Assembly: GCA_002389785.1 (NCBI GenBank)
Contig: DGQS01000147.1
Location: 1 to 17,695, forward strand
Length of the DNA stretch: 17,695 bases
Source of the DNA: Bacteroidetes bacterium UBA4408
GTDB lineage: Bacteria > Bacteroidota > Bacteroidia > UBA4408
Reading direction: 5' to 3'
The position numbers and the translations under genes were made by a program. The notes beneath the pieces are model-generated. The model did no database searches. It was not told where the DNA came from and was given only the letters and a program-made list of their open reading frames with translations. Of this stretch, positions 1-11,000 are shown piece after piece (position 1 is the first letter of the stretch; every line of letters starts with the position of its first letter).

Positions 1-1
1 A

Positions 2-3000
2 CCCTATACTTATTTATGGACTCCAGGAGGATTAAGTACTGATAGTATAACGAATCTTTGTCCGGGTACCTATTTCCCTAAAATTACGGATGCACAAGGT
101 TGTGTCGTTTTTGAAACGATTCAAATTGTTGAACCAACACAAGTTCAAGCCATCACCACTTCTACTAATGCAACTTGTGGATTATGTGATGGTACTGCCA
201 GCGTAAGTGGAGCAGGAGGGTCGGGAAGTTATACCTATTTATGGAGTGTAAATCAAACTTCGTTCTCAGTTAATTCATTATGCGCCGGAACTTATTCTGT
301 GCGTGTTACCGATAACACCGGTTGTTTCTCTGTGAGCAATGTTAACATTTCCAATTCAACTGGTCCAAGTTCTGAAATTATTGTTAAAACAGATGTTACT
401 TGTAATGGTGTATGCAATGGTGCAGCAACGATAACACCAATTGGAGGATTAGCTCCATATACTTATTTCTGGCTTCAAACTGGTGCAACAACAAATAGCG
501 TAACTGGATTATGCAGCGGAACCTACGATTTTGAAATTATCGATGCCAATGGATGTAAAAGAGTATCATCTGTAACCATTCTTGAACCATCTCCATTTAA
601 CTCTGGCTATACCTTTACAAATGCAGCTTGTGGTGTTTGTGATGGATCCATTACCTTGAACCCAACCGGTGGAACAGCTCCATATGTTTATTCATGGAAT
701 AATGGACAAACGAGTGCTACACTTAATTCACTTTGTGCGGGAGTTTATTCGGTAGCTATTACTGATAGTAATGGATGTAGCAACTTAGTAGCGATTCCAT
801 TAAATAACACCAATGCGCCAACAATTTCACATACAACGAATAATGCCACTTGTTTCGGGAATTGTGATGGCGGTGGCTTTATAGCTTCATTTGGAGGAAC
901 TCCTCCGTATAGCTTTCAATGGAATACCGGTCAGAACAGTGACACTGTTTATGGACTTTGTGCCGGAACGTATTTCATTACTGTAAATGATGCAAATAAT
1001 TGTAAAAGTACTTCTTCATTAATAATAAATGAACCAACACCAGTGGTCTTTAGTATTTCAAACACTACCAACGCCAGTTGTGGAAATTGCGACGGAACTG
1101 CTTCCGTGTTGCCAAACGGAGGTACTTTGCCATATACCATTTTTTGGAGTAGTGGGGATACGGGTGCCTTTGCTGCAAATTTATGTGCAGGATTATATTC
1201 CGTTTTTATGAAGGATTTTTCTGAGTGTAAGGCTGCACTTAATATAAATATTAGTAATACAACTGCTCCACAAGTTACCGCTAATTTTACGAATGAAACT
1301 TGTAATAATTTATGCGATGGAACAACCAATTTAACTGTAACAAATGGTACACCTCCGTACAGTTATTTTTGGTTGCAAGGAGGACAAACAACCGCTTCCT
1401 TAACCGGACTATGCGCTGGAACTTATGATTATTCTGTTACAGACTCGCTGGGCTGTACTTTTTCTTCATCAGTAACCATAAATGCTGCAACAATCATTAA
1501 TTACAATTCAAACATAATTCAACCCAATTGTGGATTGTCAAATGGATCCATAACTGTTAATCCAAGCGGAGGAGCTGGCGGATATACTTATTCATGGGTT
1601 CCCGGCGGAGCTTCAACTGCTACCATTTCCAACTTAAGTGCTGGCATTTACACCTTGCACATGACGGATGCCGGACAATGTACCTATACCCAACAATTTA
1701 CAGTCAATAATTCAAACGGTCCAGGCGTATCCGTTAGTTTTACTGATGCGCATTGTAATAGTGCTTGTGATGGAACAGCCACTGCTATTATTAGTGGTAC
1801 AAACTCACCTTTTACCTACAGTTGGACTCCGGGTGGACAAATTACTTCAGCAGTATCCGGTTTGTGTGCAGGACAGTATAGCGTTACTGTTACAGATAAT
1901 GCCGGTTGCAAAACCATTAATACTGTTAATATATCTGAACCTCCACCAATTTTATTTAGTATCAGTAATACCGTTAATGCAAGTTGTGGTTCGTGCAATG
2001 GTAGTGCAACCATCATCCCTTCGGGAGGTGTTTTGCCCAATTCTGTTTTGTGGAGTAATGGCGATGTTGGACTTTTTGCCGATAGTTTATGCGCCGGAGT
2101 TTACATGGTTTCGGTGACCGATATTGCGGGCTGTTCTCAAAATAAAAATGTAAGTATTAGTAATTCTACCGGCCCGCTTGTTTCGGTTGCAAAAACAGAT
2201 GAAACTTGTGCAGGTAGCTGTAATGGAACGGCCACTATTTCGGTGTTGTCAGGTAATGGACCTTATACTTATTTTTGGTTGCACAATGGTTCTACAAGTA
2301 CTTCTTTAACAGGATTGTGTGCTGGTTCATATAATTATCAAGTGAAGGATACAAATGGGTGTGTTACAACTGTAAGCGTAACCATTAGTGCAGCAGTTAC
2401 TGTTTCAGTTTCTTTTACTAAAACGAACCCCGATTGTGGTCAATGTAATGGAACATTAGCACTTACTGTTACTGGCGGTCAATTGCCCTATACTTATGCA
2501 TGGTCTCCTGCCAATCCTGCAAATGCAATTATTTCAAATTTATGCCCTGGAATTTACGTAGCTACTATTACGGATGCTAATGGATGTGCACAAATTGATA
2601 CTACCACTTTAGCTAATAGCACCGGACCTGCTATCACTTACACCGCTACTAATTCAACTTGTGCCAGTTCTTGCAATGGATCAATTACAGCAGTTGCAAG
2701 TGGAGTTAACCCGGGCTACACCTATTCATGGACGCCGGGCAATCAAACCACTCCTGCACTTACAAACCTTTGTGCCGGAAATTATATAGTAGAAGCCACG
2801 GATAATTTAGGATGTAAAGGATTTCAGCAAATTGCTATCAGCGAACCCAGTCCTATTGTCCTTAGTTTGTCGCAAATAAACAATGTACTTTGTTTTGGCG
2901 ATAGTACCGGTTCTATAAGTGTAATTCCTTCGGGAGGAACTATTCCTTATTCTTACTTGTGGAGTACAGGTGATACCACTGCAACTATTTCAAATATTCC

Positions 3001-3300
3001 GAATGGAAATTTATTTGTTACAATAAGCGATGCTAATGGCTGTGATACGATTTCGCCTACTTTGGTTATTAATACTCCTTTGCAAATATCTGCGACTTCA
3101 ACTACTACCAGTGCTCAATGTAGCAATACACCCGATGGATCAATAGACTTAAGTCCATCAGGTGGTGTTCCACCTTACAGTTTCTTGTGGGATGATGTAA
3201 ATGCTTCTACTACAGAAGACCTTAACGGAGTAATTCCCGGAATCTACCATGTGTCTATTACTGATGCCAATGGATGTAATTATTTGTACTCAGATACTGT
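2..3300 (+). repeat. Tandem array of SprB-type ~75-aa repeats (14 complete units plus one partial)
   Basis: The first cysteine codon of the successive units lies at 176, 401, 629, 851, 1079, 1301, 1529, 1754, 1985, 2207, 2435, 2660, 2891 and 3119, giving unit lengths of 74-77 residues. Odd units 1-11 begin CxxC(D/N)G (CxxSNG in unit 7) and even units 2-12 begin CxxxC(D/N)G, so the basic module is a pair. Similarity is highest four units apart: units 1/5/9, 2/6/10, 3/7/11 and 4/8/12 match each other in linker and core sequence. Units 13 and 14 are divergent and close the array. A partial unit precedes position 176. Rigid stalk formation is inferred from the repeat architecture. Confidence 0.9.
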
Positions 3301-4051
3301 AAATGCTTTGATTGTTGTTCAAGCAAGCGCCGGCCCTGATGATACCTTGTGTTTTACTAACTCAATTACATTGGTAGGAAATGGCGGAACTACTTACAAA
3401 TGGTTTAAATATCCTTCTCTTACTTTACTTGATAATACAGCTGCTGTAGTGGTAAGTCCTGTAGTAGGTGCAAACGATTATTTATTGGTTGCTTACAATG
3501 GATTGTGTTCAGATTCTGATATTGTTTCTATATATGTAAATGCCTTGCCGGATGTTGATCTGGGGCCCGATCAAACTGTTATTGTTGGAACACCTGTTCA
3601 ACTCATTGCAACAGGAGGTGCTAATGGTGCCACGTATAGCTGGTCGCCAATACTCGATTTAACCGACACTGCATCTGTTTCAACTATAGCAACTCCTAAA
3701 GTTACCACTACTTATATAGTAAAAGTAACTAATCCAAACGGTTGTTTCAGCTCCGACTCAATTACCATCAACGTTCTGCCAACTATCTTTGTAAACAATG
3801 GGATTACGCCAAATGGTGACGGAAAAAATGATGTTTGGGAAATAGACGGTATAGAAGCTTACACTAACTGTGAAGTCGAAGTTTATAACCGCTGGGGTGA
3901 AAAATTATTCAGCTCTCCGGGATATACCGAAAAATGGGATGGTAAATACAAAGGCAAGGATTTACCTGTAGGAACTTATTATTATGTGATTAATTTACAC
4001 GATGAAGCGAATCCTGAAAATATAACAGGCCCAATAACTATAATGCGTTAA
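2..4051 (+). CDS. SprB-repeat surface adhesin with type B T9SS sorting domain (5' end outside the window)
   Basis: This is the C-terminal 1349 residues of a very large secreted surface protein. The frame is open to the left edge, so the real start and signal peptide lie upstream; the GTG at 299 is an internal valine codon. From 2 to about 3300 it consists of tandem ~75-residue SprB-type repeats with a PYTYxW strand, an LCAGTYxVxVTD strand and a closing GC. Two Ig/PKD-like segments follow (about 3319-3543 and 3546-3789; the second has the GPDQTV start). The last domain, about 3790-4048, is a CHU_C gliding-motility-type C-terminal domain (NGITPNGDGKNDVW, then VEVYNRWGEKLF, then WDGKYKG and VGTYYYVI). 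In this family that domain directs export through the T9SS and retention at the cell surface. The gene ends 4 bp before a PorP/SprF-like gene, its expected partner. Adhesion or gliding is inferred; the ligand is unknown. Confidence 0.93.
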   Translation, partial: PYTYLWTPGGLSTDSITNLCPGTYFPKITDAQGCVVFETIQIVEPTQVQAITTSTNATCGLCDGTASVSGAGGSGSYTYLWSVNQTSFSVNSLCAGTYSVRVTDNTGCFSVSNVNISNSTGPSSEIIVKTDVTCNGVCNGAATITPIGGLAPYTYFWLQTGATTNSVTGLCSGTYDFEIIDANGCKRVSSVTILEPSPFNSGYTFTNAACGVCDGSITLNPTGGTAPYVYSWNNGQTSATLNSLCAGVYSVAITDSNGCSNLVAIPLNNTNAPTISHTTNNATCFGNCDGGGFIASFGGTPPYSFQWNTGQNSDTVYGLCAGTYFITVNDANNCKSTSSLIINEPTPVVFSISNTTNASCGNCDGTASVLPNGGTLPYTIFWSSGDTGAFAANLCAGLYSVFMKDFSECKAALNINISNTTAPQVTANFTNETCNNLCDGTTNLTVTNGTPPYSYFWLQGGQTTASLTGLCAGTYDYSVTDSLGCTFSSSVTINAATIINYNSNIIQPNCGLSNGSITVNPSGGAGGYTYSWVPGGASTATISNLSAGIYTLHMTDAGQCTYTQQFTVNNSNGPGVSVSFTDAHCNSACDGTATAIISGTNSPFTYSWTPGGQITSAVSGLCAGQYSVTVTDNAGCKTINTVNISEPPPILFSISNTVNASCGSCNGSATIIPSGGVLPNSVLWSNGDVGLFADSLCAGVYMVSVTDIAGCSQNKNVSISNSTGPLVSVAKTDETCAGSCNGTATISVLSGNGPYTYFWLHNGSTSTSLTGLCAGSYNYQVKDTNGCVTTVSVTISAAVTVSVSFTKTNPDCGQCNGTLALTVTGGQLPYTYAWSPANPANAIISNLCPGIYVATITDANGCAQIDTTTLANSTGPAITYTATNSTCASSCNGSITAVASGVNPGYTYSWTPGNQTTPALTNLCAGNYIVEATDNLGCKGFQQIAISEPSPIVLSLSQINNVLCFGDSTGSISVIPSGGTIPYSYLWSTGDTTATISNIPNGNLFVTISDANGCDTISPTLVINTPLQISATSTTTSAQCSNTPDGSIDLSPSGGVPPYSFLWDDVNASTTEDLNGVIPGIYHVSITDANGCNYLYSDTVNALIVVQASAGPDDTLCFTNSITLVGNGGTTYKWFKYPSLTLLDNTAAVVVSPVVGANDYLLVAYNGLCSDSDIVSIYVNALPDVDLGPDQTVIVGTPVQLIATGGANGATYSWSPILDLTDTASVSTIATPKVTTTYIVKVTNPNGCFSSDSITINVLPTIFVNNGITPNGDGKNDVWEIDGIEAYTNCEVEVYNRWGEKLFSSPGYTEKWDGKYKGKDLPVGTYYYVINLHDEANPENITGPITIMR

Positions 4052-4055
4052 AACG

Positions 4056-4973
4056 ATGAAAAAATTTACCATACTAGTAGTTATCATATGTGCTGTAACC
4101 CAGCTAAGAGCACAACAAATGCCGCTTTATACACAGTACATGATGAATGAGTTTTTATTAAATCCGGGATCTGGAGGTAAAAACGATTTTTTTGAAGCTA
4201 AAAGCAATAACCGCTATCAATGGAAAGGAATTACTGATGCTCCACGAACTTATATTCTAAGTGTTGATGGTCCATTAAAATCAAGAAAAGTAGGAGTAGG
4301 GGGTTATTTGTTTACAGATATCACAGGCCCAACACGTCGTACGGGTATTTATGGTAGTTATACGTATCACTTAAAAATTAACGAACAAATAAAATTGGGT
4401 ATGGGGTTGTCTGCCGGCTTGTTACAATTTACGGTAGATGGTTCAAAAATTAATTTGCACGACGATGCCGATGTGGCTTTGGATGGTAGTTTGCAGTCAG
4501 TTTTATTGCCTGATTTCGGCTTTGGATTAAATTTGTATTCAAAGCAGTTTAACATTGGTTTTAGTGCCCCTCAACTTGTGCAAAACAAGCTTAATTTATA
4601 CAATAGCAATAGTAGTATTGGCTCTAAACTCGAAGACCACTATTTTATAAATGGCGCTTATCGTTATCGTCCGAACGAAGACTTTACAATTGAGCCATCA
4701 GTATTGGTAAAAGTGCTTAAACCGGTACCTACGCAAATAGATGCAGGATTAAAAGTTTCATACCGTGAGTTGATTTGGCTTGGAGGCGCTTATAGAAGTC
4801 TTGATGCCTATAGCGCTATGATAGGCTTGTGTATAAAAAAGCACATTACTTTTGCCTATGCACACGACTTTACCTTCTCTAACCTTAAGAACTACAGCAG
4901 CGGTACCCACGAAATTTTAGTTGGTTTAAGATTTATTAAAACCACTGAAGCCAAAGTTCCTTCTTTTGAATAA
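4056..4973 (+). CDS. PorP/SprF family type IX secretion system outer-membrane protein
   Basis: A 305-residue outer-membrane beta-barrel protein of the PorP/SprF family. Residues 1-19 form a Sec signal peptide (MKKFTILVVIICAVTQLRA) with probable cleavage before QQMP. The mature N terminus carries the family's hallmark segments: YTQYMMNEFLLNPG, then NNRYQWKGITDAPRTY, then the glycine-rich GVGGYLFTDITGPTRR strand region. The rest alternates in the way expected of a barrel and ends in VGLRF. Some members (SprF for SprB) are required to export or anchor one specific type B T9SS substrate encoded next door. The 4-bp gap after the adhesin strongly suggests co-transcription and that the adhesin is the cognate substrate, which is inference. 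There is no Shine-Dalgarno sequence before the ATG. This is one of the many PorP paralogues of the phylum, so it need not be the core PorP of the secretion machine. Confidence 0.9.
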   Translation: MKKFTILVVIICAVTQLRAQQMPLYTQYMMNEFLLNPGSGGKNDFFEAKSNNRYQWKGITDAPRTYILSVDGPLKSRKVGVGGYLFTDITGPTRRTGIYGSYTYHLKINEQIKLGMGLSAGLLQFTVDGSKINLHDDADVALDGSLQSVLLPDFGFGLNLYSKQFNIGFSAPQLVQNKLNLYNSNSSIGSKLEDHYFINGAYRYRPNEDFTIEPSVLVKVLKPVPTQIDAGLKVSYRELIWLGGAYRSLDAYSAMIGLCIKKHITFAYAHDFTFSNLKNYSSGTHEILVGLRFIKTTEAKVPSFE

Positions 4974-5002
4974 TTCGAATTTATTTAATTTCAATTCGAA
5001 TT
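4972..5002. repeat. Two copies of the 10-bp palindrome AATTCGAATT at the convergent stop codons
   Basis: AATTCGAATT is a perfect palindrome and occurs at 4972-4981 and again at 4993-5002, with 11 AT-rich bases between. The first copy overlaps the stop codon of the PorP-like gene. The second lies in the last codons of the A2M gene. The two copies can pair with each other as a 10-bp stem with an 11-nt loop, so a bidirectional transcription end is possible. There is no clear U-tract and the stem is GC-poor, so the terminator reading is weak. Confidence 0.4.
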
Positions 5003-8000
5003 CCTTCGGAGTGACTTGTAAATTCAGGAGCATAGGCGCATTGAATACTGGTAATTCCATTGCTGAAATTTCCACTGTGGGAAGCACGCAAGGTATATTC
5101 TAAAACATGTGTTCCGCGTGGAATATGTGAAAAGTAAAAACTTGTGGACGCATCTTTCGTACTTTCGTAATATCCTAAACCATCTTGATAGGTATAGGTA
5201 GAAATAACCGAAACTGGCTCTAATCCTGAAGCTCGCATATCTTTTAATTGTACATATTCCATTTCTCGGTCTGAGCGTATTTCAATTCGCACTACCAATT
5301 TATCTCCGGGTTTTACTACAGAATTCAGTGTGATAGGTTCAAGAAAGGGCCCGGTTGGAGAATTTTTTTCGCAAAATACTTTTTTACTAATCTGCAATGG
5401 CGAGGTTGATTGTTTAATTTTAGTTAATTCTTCATAGTAATTCCAATAAACAGCGCCCCACATAAGTGATTGATTCGAAGAATTTGTTGCCGCAGGTTTT
5501 ACTGAAATTGTACCCATATCTGATTTAATATCGTTTCCATGCCAACTCGTTTTGAAATAACCTGTACCGGCTTCTTTTTTACTATCTTCAATAGTTGCAG
5601 TAGTTAAATCATAACTACCAATCTTTATTTCAACCTCATTTTCTTGCGCTAAAAAATCTGTACCTCTTCTCAATAAGGCATAACAAGCTTCCGTAGTTGC
5701 ACGTGTAGTTTTCCAATCATTGCATTGTTTGTTTTTCAACAACCACACTTTCATTGCCTCAACTGATAGGGCATCGTTCGCAATTTCGTCAAAGGCTTCC
5801 ATTAAAAGAGCTTGAGTTTCAATAGGTGCTTGATGCCAATAGTAGCCGGCTGTATTGTCTTTCCAATACATTCCAAACTCCTCCGAAAAGAGTGCATTTT
5901 CCTTAAGAGATGCAAGTATTGAAGTTGCTACATTTTTGGTGCCGTATCGATGCAAGGAAAGTGCAATCATACCTTGTAAATAGCGATTGTTTTTTAGCCA
6001 ATATTTTTCAGTCTGACCTTTATAATAAGCGAAGGCAATTTTTGCAGAAGGAGATAAAGCAATTTCTTTGAAATAACTGCGCGAATACAAATAATGTATA
6101 GCCGCATAACTCAAATGATTTTCATTCATGGTGTTTGACGAATACTTTAATAACTGGTCATATTCTTCACGCATTCGAGTGTCCATATATGCTACAGCCG
6201 CTTTAATTGACTCATAAAGTTGTGGGTCCGTATGAATAATTTTAATTCCCAAATGATCCAAATGACCTAATCCTGCTACGATATGTTGAGTAATGTATGC
6301 ATCATCCTGCATGCCTTCAAACCAAGGCCATCCACCATTTTGTAATTGCATTTTTTGTAACTGGGACAGTGCTTTTTCAGTTTCATTCGAAAGTGTATTT
6401 AAATCGAACAGCAATCCTAAACGTTGTTTTCTTTCATGTTCATTTTTTGCCTGCATAACCCAAGGCGTTTCTTCCAATAACAGCGTTTTTAATTCTGTAT
6501 TTTTTTCCAAAGAAGAAAGTAAACTTTCTTTGTTACCGGAATTTTCAGCGCTTTTCCAACTATCAAATACACGTTTTATTTTAGGTGAAGAATTGGCTAA
6601 ATGTGCAGCAATACTAGTTGCATAATAGCGCGAAAACAATTGTTCAGAGCAGGCTGTTGAACTTTCCATTAAATACGGCAATGCTTGAATTGCATACCAT
6701 ACAGGGTTTGAGCTAAACTCAAGTGTTACAGAGTAATTTTGCAATGTTTTACTTTGATTGTTTTGCGTAAGAAGTGAAGGAAATGAAAAGGATTTTTGCT
6801 CCTTTCCTCTTAGTGACAGAGGTATACTTTCAACCACCATCGTTTTATTACTCAATACAGGTATAGTTACTTCTTCACCATCCGAATAACCCGCACAATT
6901 AGCAGTAACAAGGCAACTAATAGTTTCAAAACCTTGTGGGATTTTTACTTTCCATTGAATTACCTGATTGCCATTTTTCTGAATAGAACATTTTTTCTCA
7001 GCACTTTCTTTAATCAACAATTGCTGGGTTATATCTTGTTGTGTTGAAGTATTGATGAAACGAATATTCCCCCGTATTTGCTGGTCTTGATCACTCATGT
7101 TTTCAATTTTTGCGCGCAATAAAATGCTATCACCTTCTCTAAAAAATCGTGGTGCTAATAAACCAATCATCAGTTCTTTTTGCGTTTGAAACGCTGCTGT
7201 AATTGAACCCGTTTTTAAATCTTTACTGTGCGCCCAGCCCAAAAGTTTCCAACGGGTTAACGCATCAGGTAAAGTAAATTTTACCAACACATCACCTACT
7301 TCATTGGTTTCAAGTTGAGGATAAAAAAAAGCGGTTTCATTAAAATTGCTACGAAGCTTCACCACCGGTGTTTTAGATGTATTTGAATTTTGAGCATCTT
7401 GAGATGTTTCTTTCGATTTTGTGTTAGATTGAATCAGCGGTTTTGATTGTTCTGTAAAACCTTCCATAGCAGCTTCAGCCTTTGCCATTGGAGCTGCACC
7501 TCCCGCATTCGGCATTGCCAATGTTCTAACCGACCTATCCGAAGTATACGCATCTCGTGTTAAACCAAAGGAATTATATCCTTCATATCCAAACCAATTT
7601 AAGTGATCGTATTGTCTGTTAAAGGGTGTAGGGTAAATATTCCAATCCTTACCATAAGCAGCAATCGAATTTAACTTAAATGACGCACCTGCATCCCAGC
7701 TTCGTGTTGAATAATAGGACTGATATAAATTAACCATCCATGAATTCGCAGCAAAAGCATCCAGCGATGCATCATACACAGCAGCGATTAATTCAGCACT
7801 GGCTTTATTTCCTTTTTTATCGCGAATTTTTAGTTTCCATTCTTCTGTTTCTCCTGGTTTCAATTTGTTTCTGAAGGTCTCTATTTGAATATCCAGCTCC
7901 CGATTGGTATAGGGCACCGTAATAATCGAGGTATACTTCAGCAATCGATTTTGCTTAATTGCTGTAATATGTACTGCACAATTTCCTCTATAACTTTCTT

Positions 8001-11000
8001 CTAAAGGAATGTCAATTATTTTTTGTGAAGCCGACAATTTTAGCCATTCACGTTTAATGATTTCGTTTTTACATTCCAGCTCGACTAAAAGGGAAAGTTC
8101 TTTTTCGGCTGTTCCAACCAAAACTTGTGTAGTTTCTCCGGGCTCACCGGCATCTTTCAGCATCGAAAAATTTAGCAGTTCTACACCTGTTGCCTTTTTG
8201 TCGAGTGATGAATAAAGCGTGAAATAATTTTGAACTTTTACCTCTTTATTATTTTTATCATACGAAGTTGCTTCGTAAAAATATTCGCCTTGTTCCCAAT
8301 TTTTGCTTGAGCGAAGTAGCACTTCTCCTGCTAAATTTTTTGCTAGAGTCGTATCTGTTGAGAAGGCAATTTCTTCCATCATTTCACTGCGTTCCCAAGT
8401 GTATTTATTCGCCTCGTCGGAATATTGATCATAGGGAAAAAGTGCCTCAAATTCAGATTTATTCATTAAGTAAGAATCAGGAAGATCCCACCTTCGTTCG
8501 CGGTAAACTTTTGCAGCTTGTATTAATTTATAAATCCTAACAGTTCCTTTTGCAACCTCGTATTCACCATTTAAGTTGCTTGCTTGTAACTTAATTTTTA
8601 CTTCTTTTTCTTTGTCAACTAAGGCTGGAAATGAAGCCGATAAATTGTAAGCAGTATTGCCTAGTGTAATCATTTTTTCGGCACTATGCGATTCTCCATT
8701 TACATCCGTGATAGTGGCATAAACCAAGAAGTTAAATGTTAAATCTTTGCTATTGTTTTGTGTAAAATCGGGCAGCGCATTAAAAGAAATTGAAAAAGCT
8801 CCGTCCGAAGTAGTTGTAGTAATTCCATTCCCAATTTCTACTTCTGATTGATTCATTGGAAAATACCGCATAAATCCCCACCAAACTGGATACACAGCTT
8901 TACGCACAACCCGGTAACTAACCTTCGCACCGCCCAAGGAAACTCCTGAATAGCTGATAGCCTTTCCTTGCACAGTAACATTTTCGCCAAGTAAGTAGGA
9001 TGTTTTTAATGCATCAAAATTCACCTCAAATTTAGGCCGTTTATATTCCTCTACCGAAAAGTAACAACTCCCCGATTGTGTAGCGATGTACATCTGACCA
9101 TTCAACCTTCCGGTGGGTATCGTGAAGCTACCATGACAAGACCCGTATTCGTTTGTAAGCAATTGAAGCGAACTTATTTTTTGACCGTTGGCATCGTTAA
9201 AAGTTACCTCGGTTTGTTTATTCACTAATATTTTCGATGCTTCGCCATCCTTCTCTAATAACAAGGCTTTGAAATAAACAGTTTGACCGGGACGATAGAT
9301 TTTTCGGTCGGTGAAAAAATAAGTTTGTTCAAATGGTTGACTGTGCGATTCATAATTTTTGTAATGATAAAAGCCATAATCGCTGCAAAGTCGATCTCCT
9401 TTAGGGTCTTCAATTTCTAAATAAAAATTGCGGTGGTTCTCATTTGCTGGAATTTCAAAATGTCCTTGTGCGTCGGTAGTAAATGAGTTTCCTAAAATAA
9501 ATTTATTGGTCCTACTTTTTTGATCGTAGGTTTCATACCACATGCGTAATGAAAGATCGCTGAGTGCCCCACCACTTTCTCGATTTAAAGTGTATCCTTC
9601 GTAGCTTCCATCTTGTTTTCGTTGTGTAATATAGGCAATGTTGCTTACCCAAAAACTACTATGCCCCAATCCATTTTTTATAGAATTAAATTCCGGATCA
9701 CTACCAACAAATAGTAAGTAGTGCCCAACCGCTAACATTGGTATAGCAATTTGACAGGTATGTTCCAAATAATCGAGTTCTTGTGGTAAGGCTATCGACC
9801 AATTAGCGACACCTTCCTGTTTTAATAATGTTTTTTGCATCTCAAGCGTAAGCCCGCGATCTAAATCAGTTTCATTACTTGCAGCTAATTTTACAATTTT
9901 GATATAGGCTTTAGTTACATTCTTAAATCGAAGCAATCCCAATATGGGTTTGTTAGGAATATTAACATCTTCAAGTGTTAAACCCAATTCCTTTTCTTGT
10001 AATAGCGCCTTTAAATAGGAACAGTTTTTAGCTGCATCACTAGCAGAAAATTGCATCAATACAGCTTCACACAAGCTCATACATTTTTTTCTTAAACTTG
10101 CGCTAGTCCGCTTATCGACTTGAGCATTGCTCATTTCCCAATAATAGCTGGCAATTAAAAAGCTAGCATCGGCGCTGCACGAATGTGTTGAATAAGTTTG
10201 TTCAATGTTCCTAAGAGCTTGCAAATAAAGACTGTCCTTTTCTAGATGACTGCTGTTTTCTCGTACAAATCTTAATCGCTTCAAATCAACATCAACCAAA
10301 GCTTGAGGATCTTTGTCTTTTAAATGAAAATACAATACATCCTGTAAAAGTCTTACCGTTTGTAATAATCGTGAAGTTGAATCAGGTGATTCAGCAACCA
10401 GTTGGCAAAAATCTTTAGCCGAACCAAAATATTCTTGGCTGTTAGGAGCAAAGGAATTCGCGGGCTTAATCAACCCTGATTCTTCATTCATAAAAAAGTC
10501 TATTGCACGATGAGCCAGTAAATCATATAAAGTGGGTCGTAGTTTTTGCGAACCAGGTTCCTTTAGCAAAAGGGCATCTAGAGAGCTTAAAGTTATTTGC
10601 TTGCTTCTTTCGGTTTGTGTGAGCGATTGATGGTAATTGTAACTTACCTTCTCATATATTTTTTTCAAATCCCAGGTGCGGATGTCTTTGTTTTCAAACT
10701 GTCTTGTTTCGGTACGATTTAAAAAGGTCCAACGGTTGTTTTGATAATAACGCCAGTATATTTCAGCAGTAATCGAATAAATTAATTGCTTTGCGGGATA
10801 GTAAGAGGTAGCTATTTCATTCTCTAAATCAGCAATTGATTTTACATATTCATCCTCTTCAAGATAGCTTTCAAATTTCATTCGCTCAACAATTGCTCTA
10901 ATGTAATTAGGAGTGCTACGCTCTGCTTTTGCGTGTGTATAAATTCCTGCAATTATCGTAAGAGCACTTCGGGTAAGTCCTTTTTCCTGCAATGAATCAA

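Noticed and set aside
949..2117. Overlapping reading frames of 60-149 codons on both strands within the adhesin gene
   Set aside because: They lie in the tandem repeat array, where the same codons recur, so long alternative frames arise by periodicity. They have no initiation context and no recognisable domains.
2..3300. The repeat array as a CRISPR or non-coding satellite
   Set aside because: The periodicity is of translated ~75-residue units in one continuous open frame, with degenerate nucleotide sequence, not short identical repeats with spacers.
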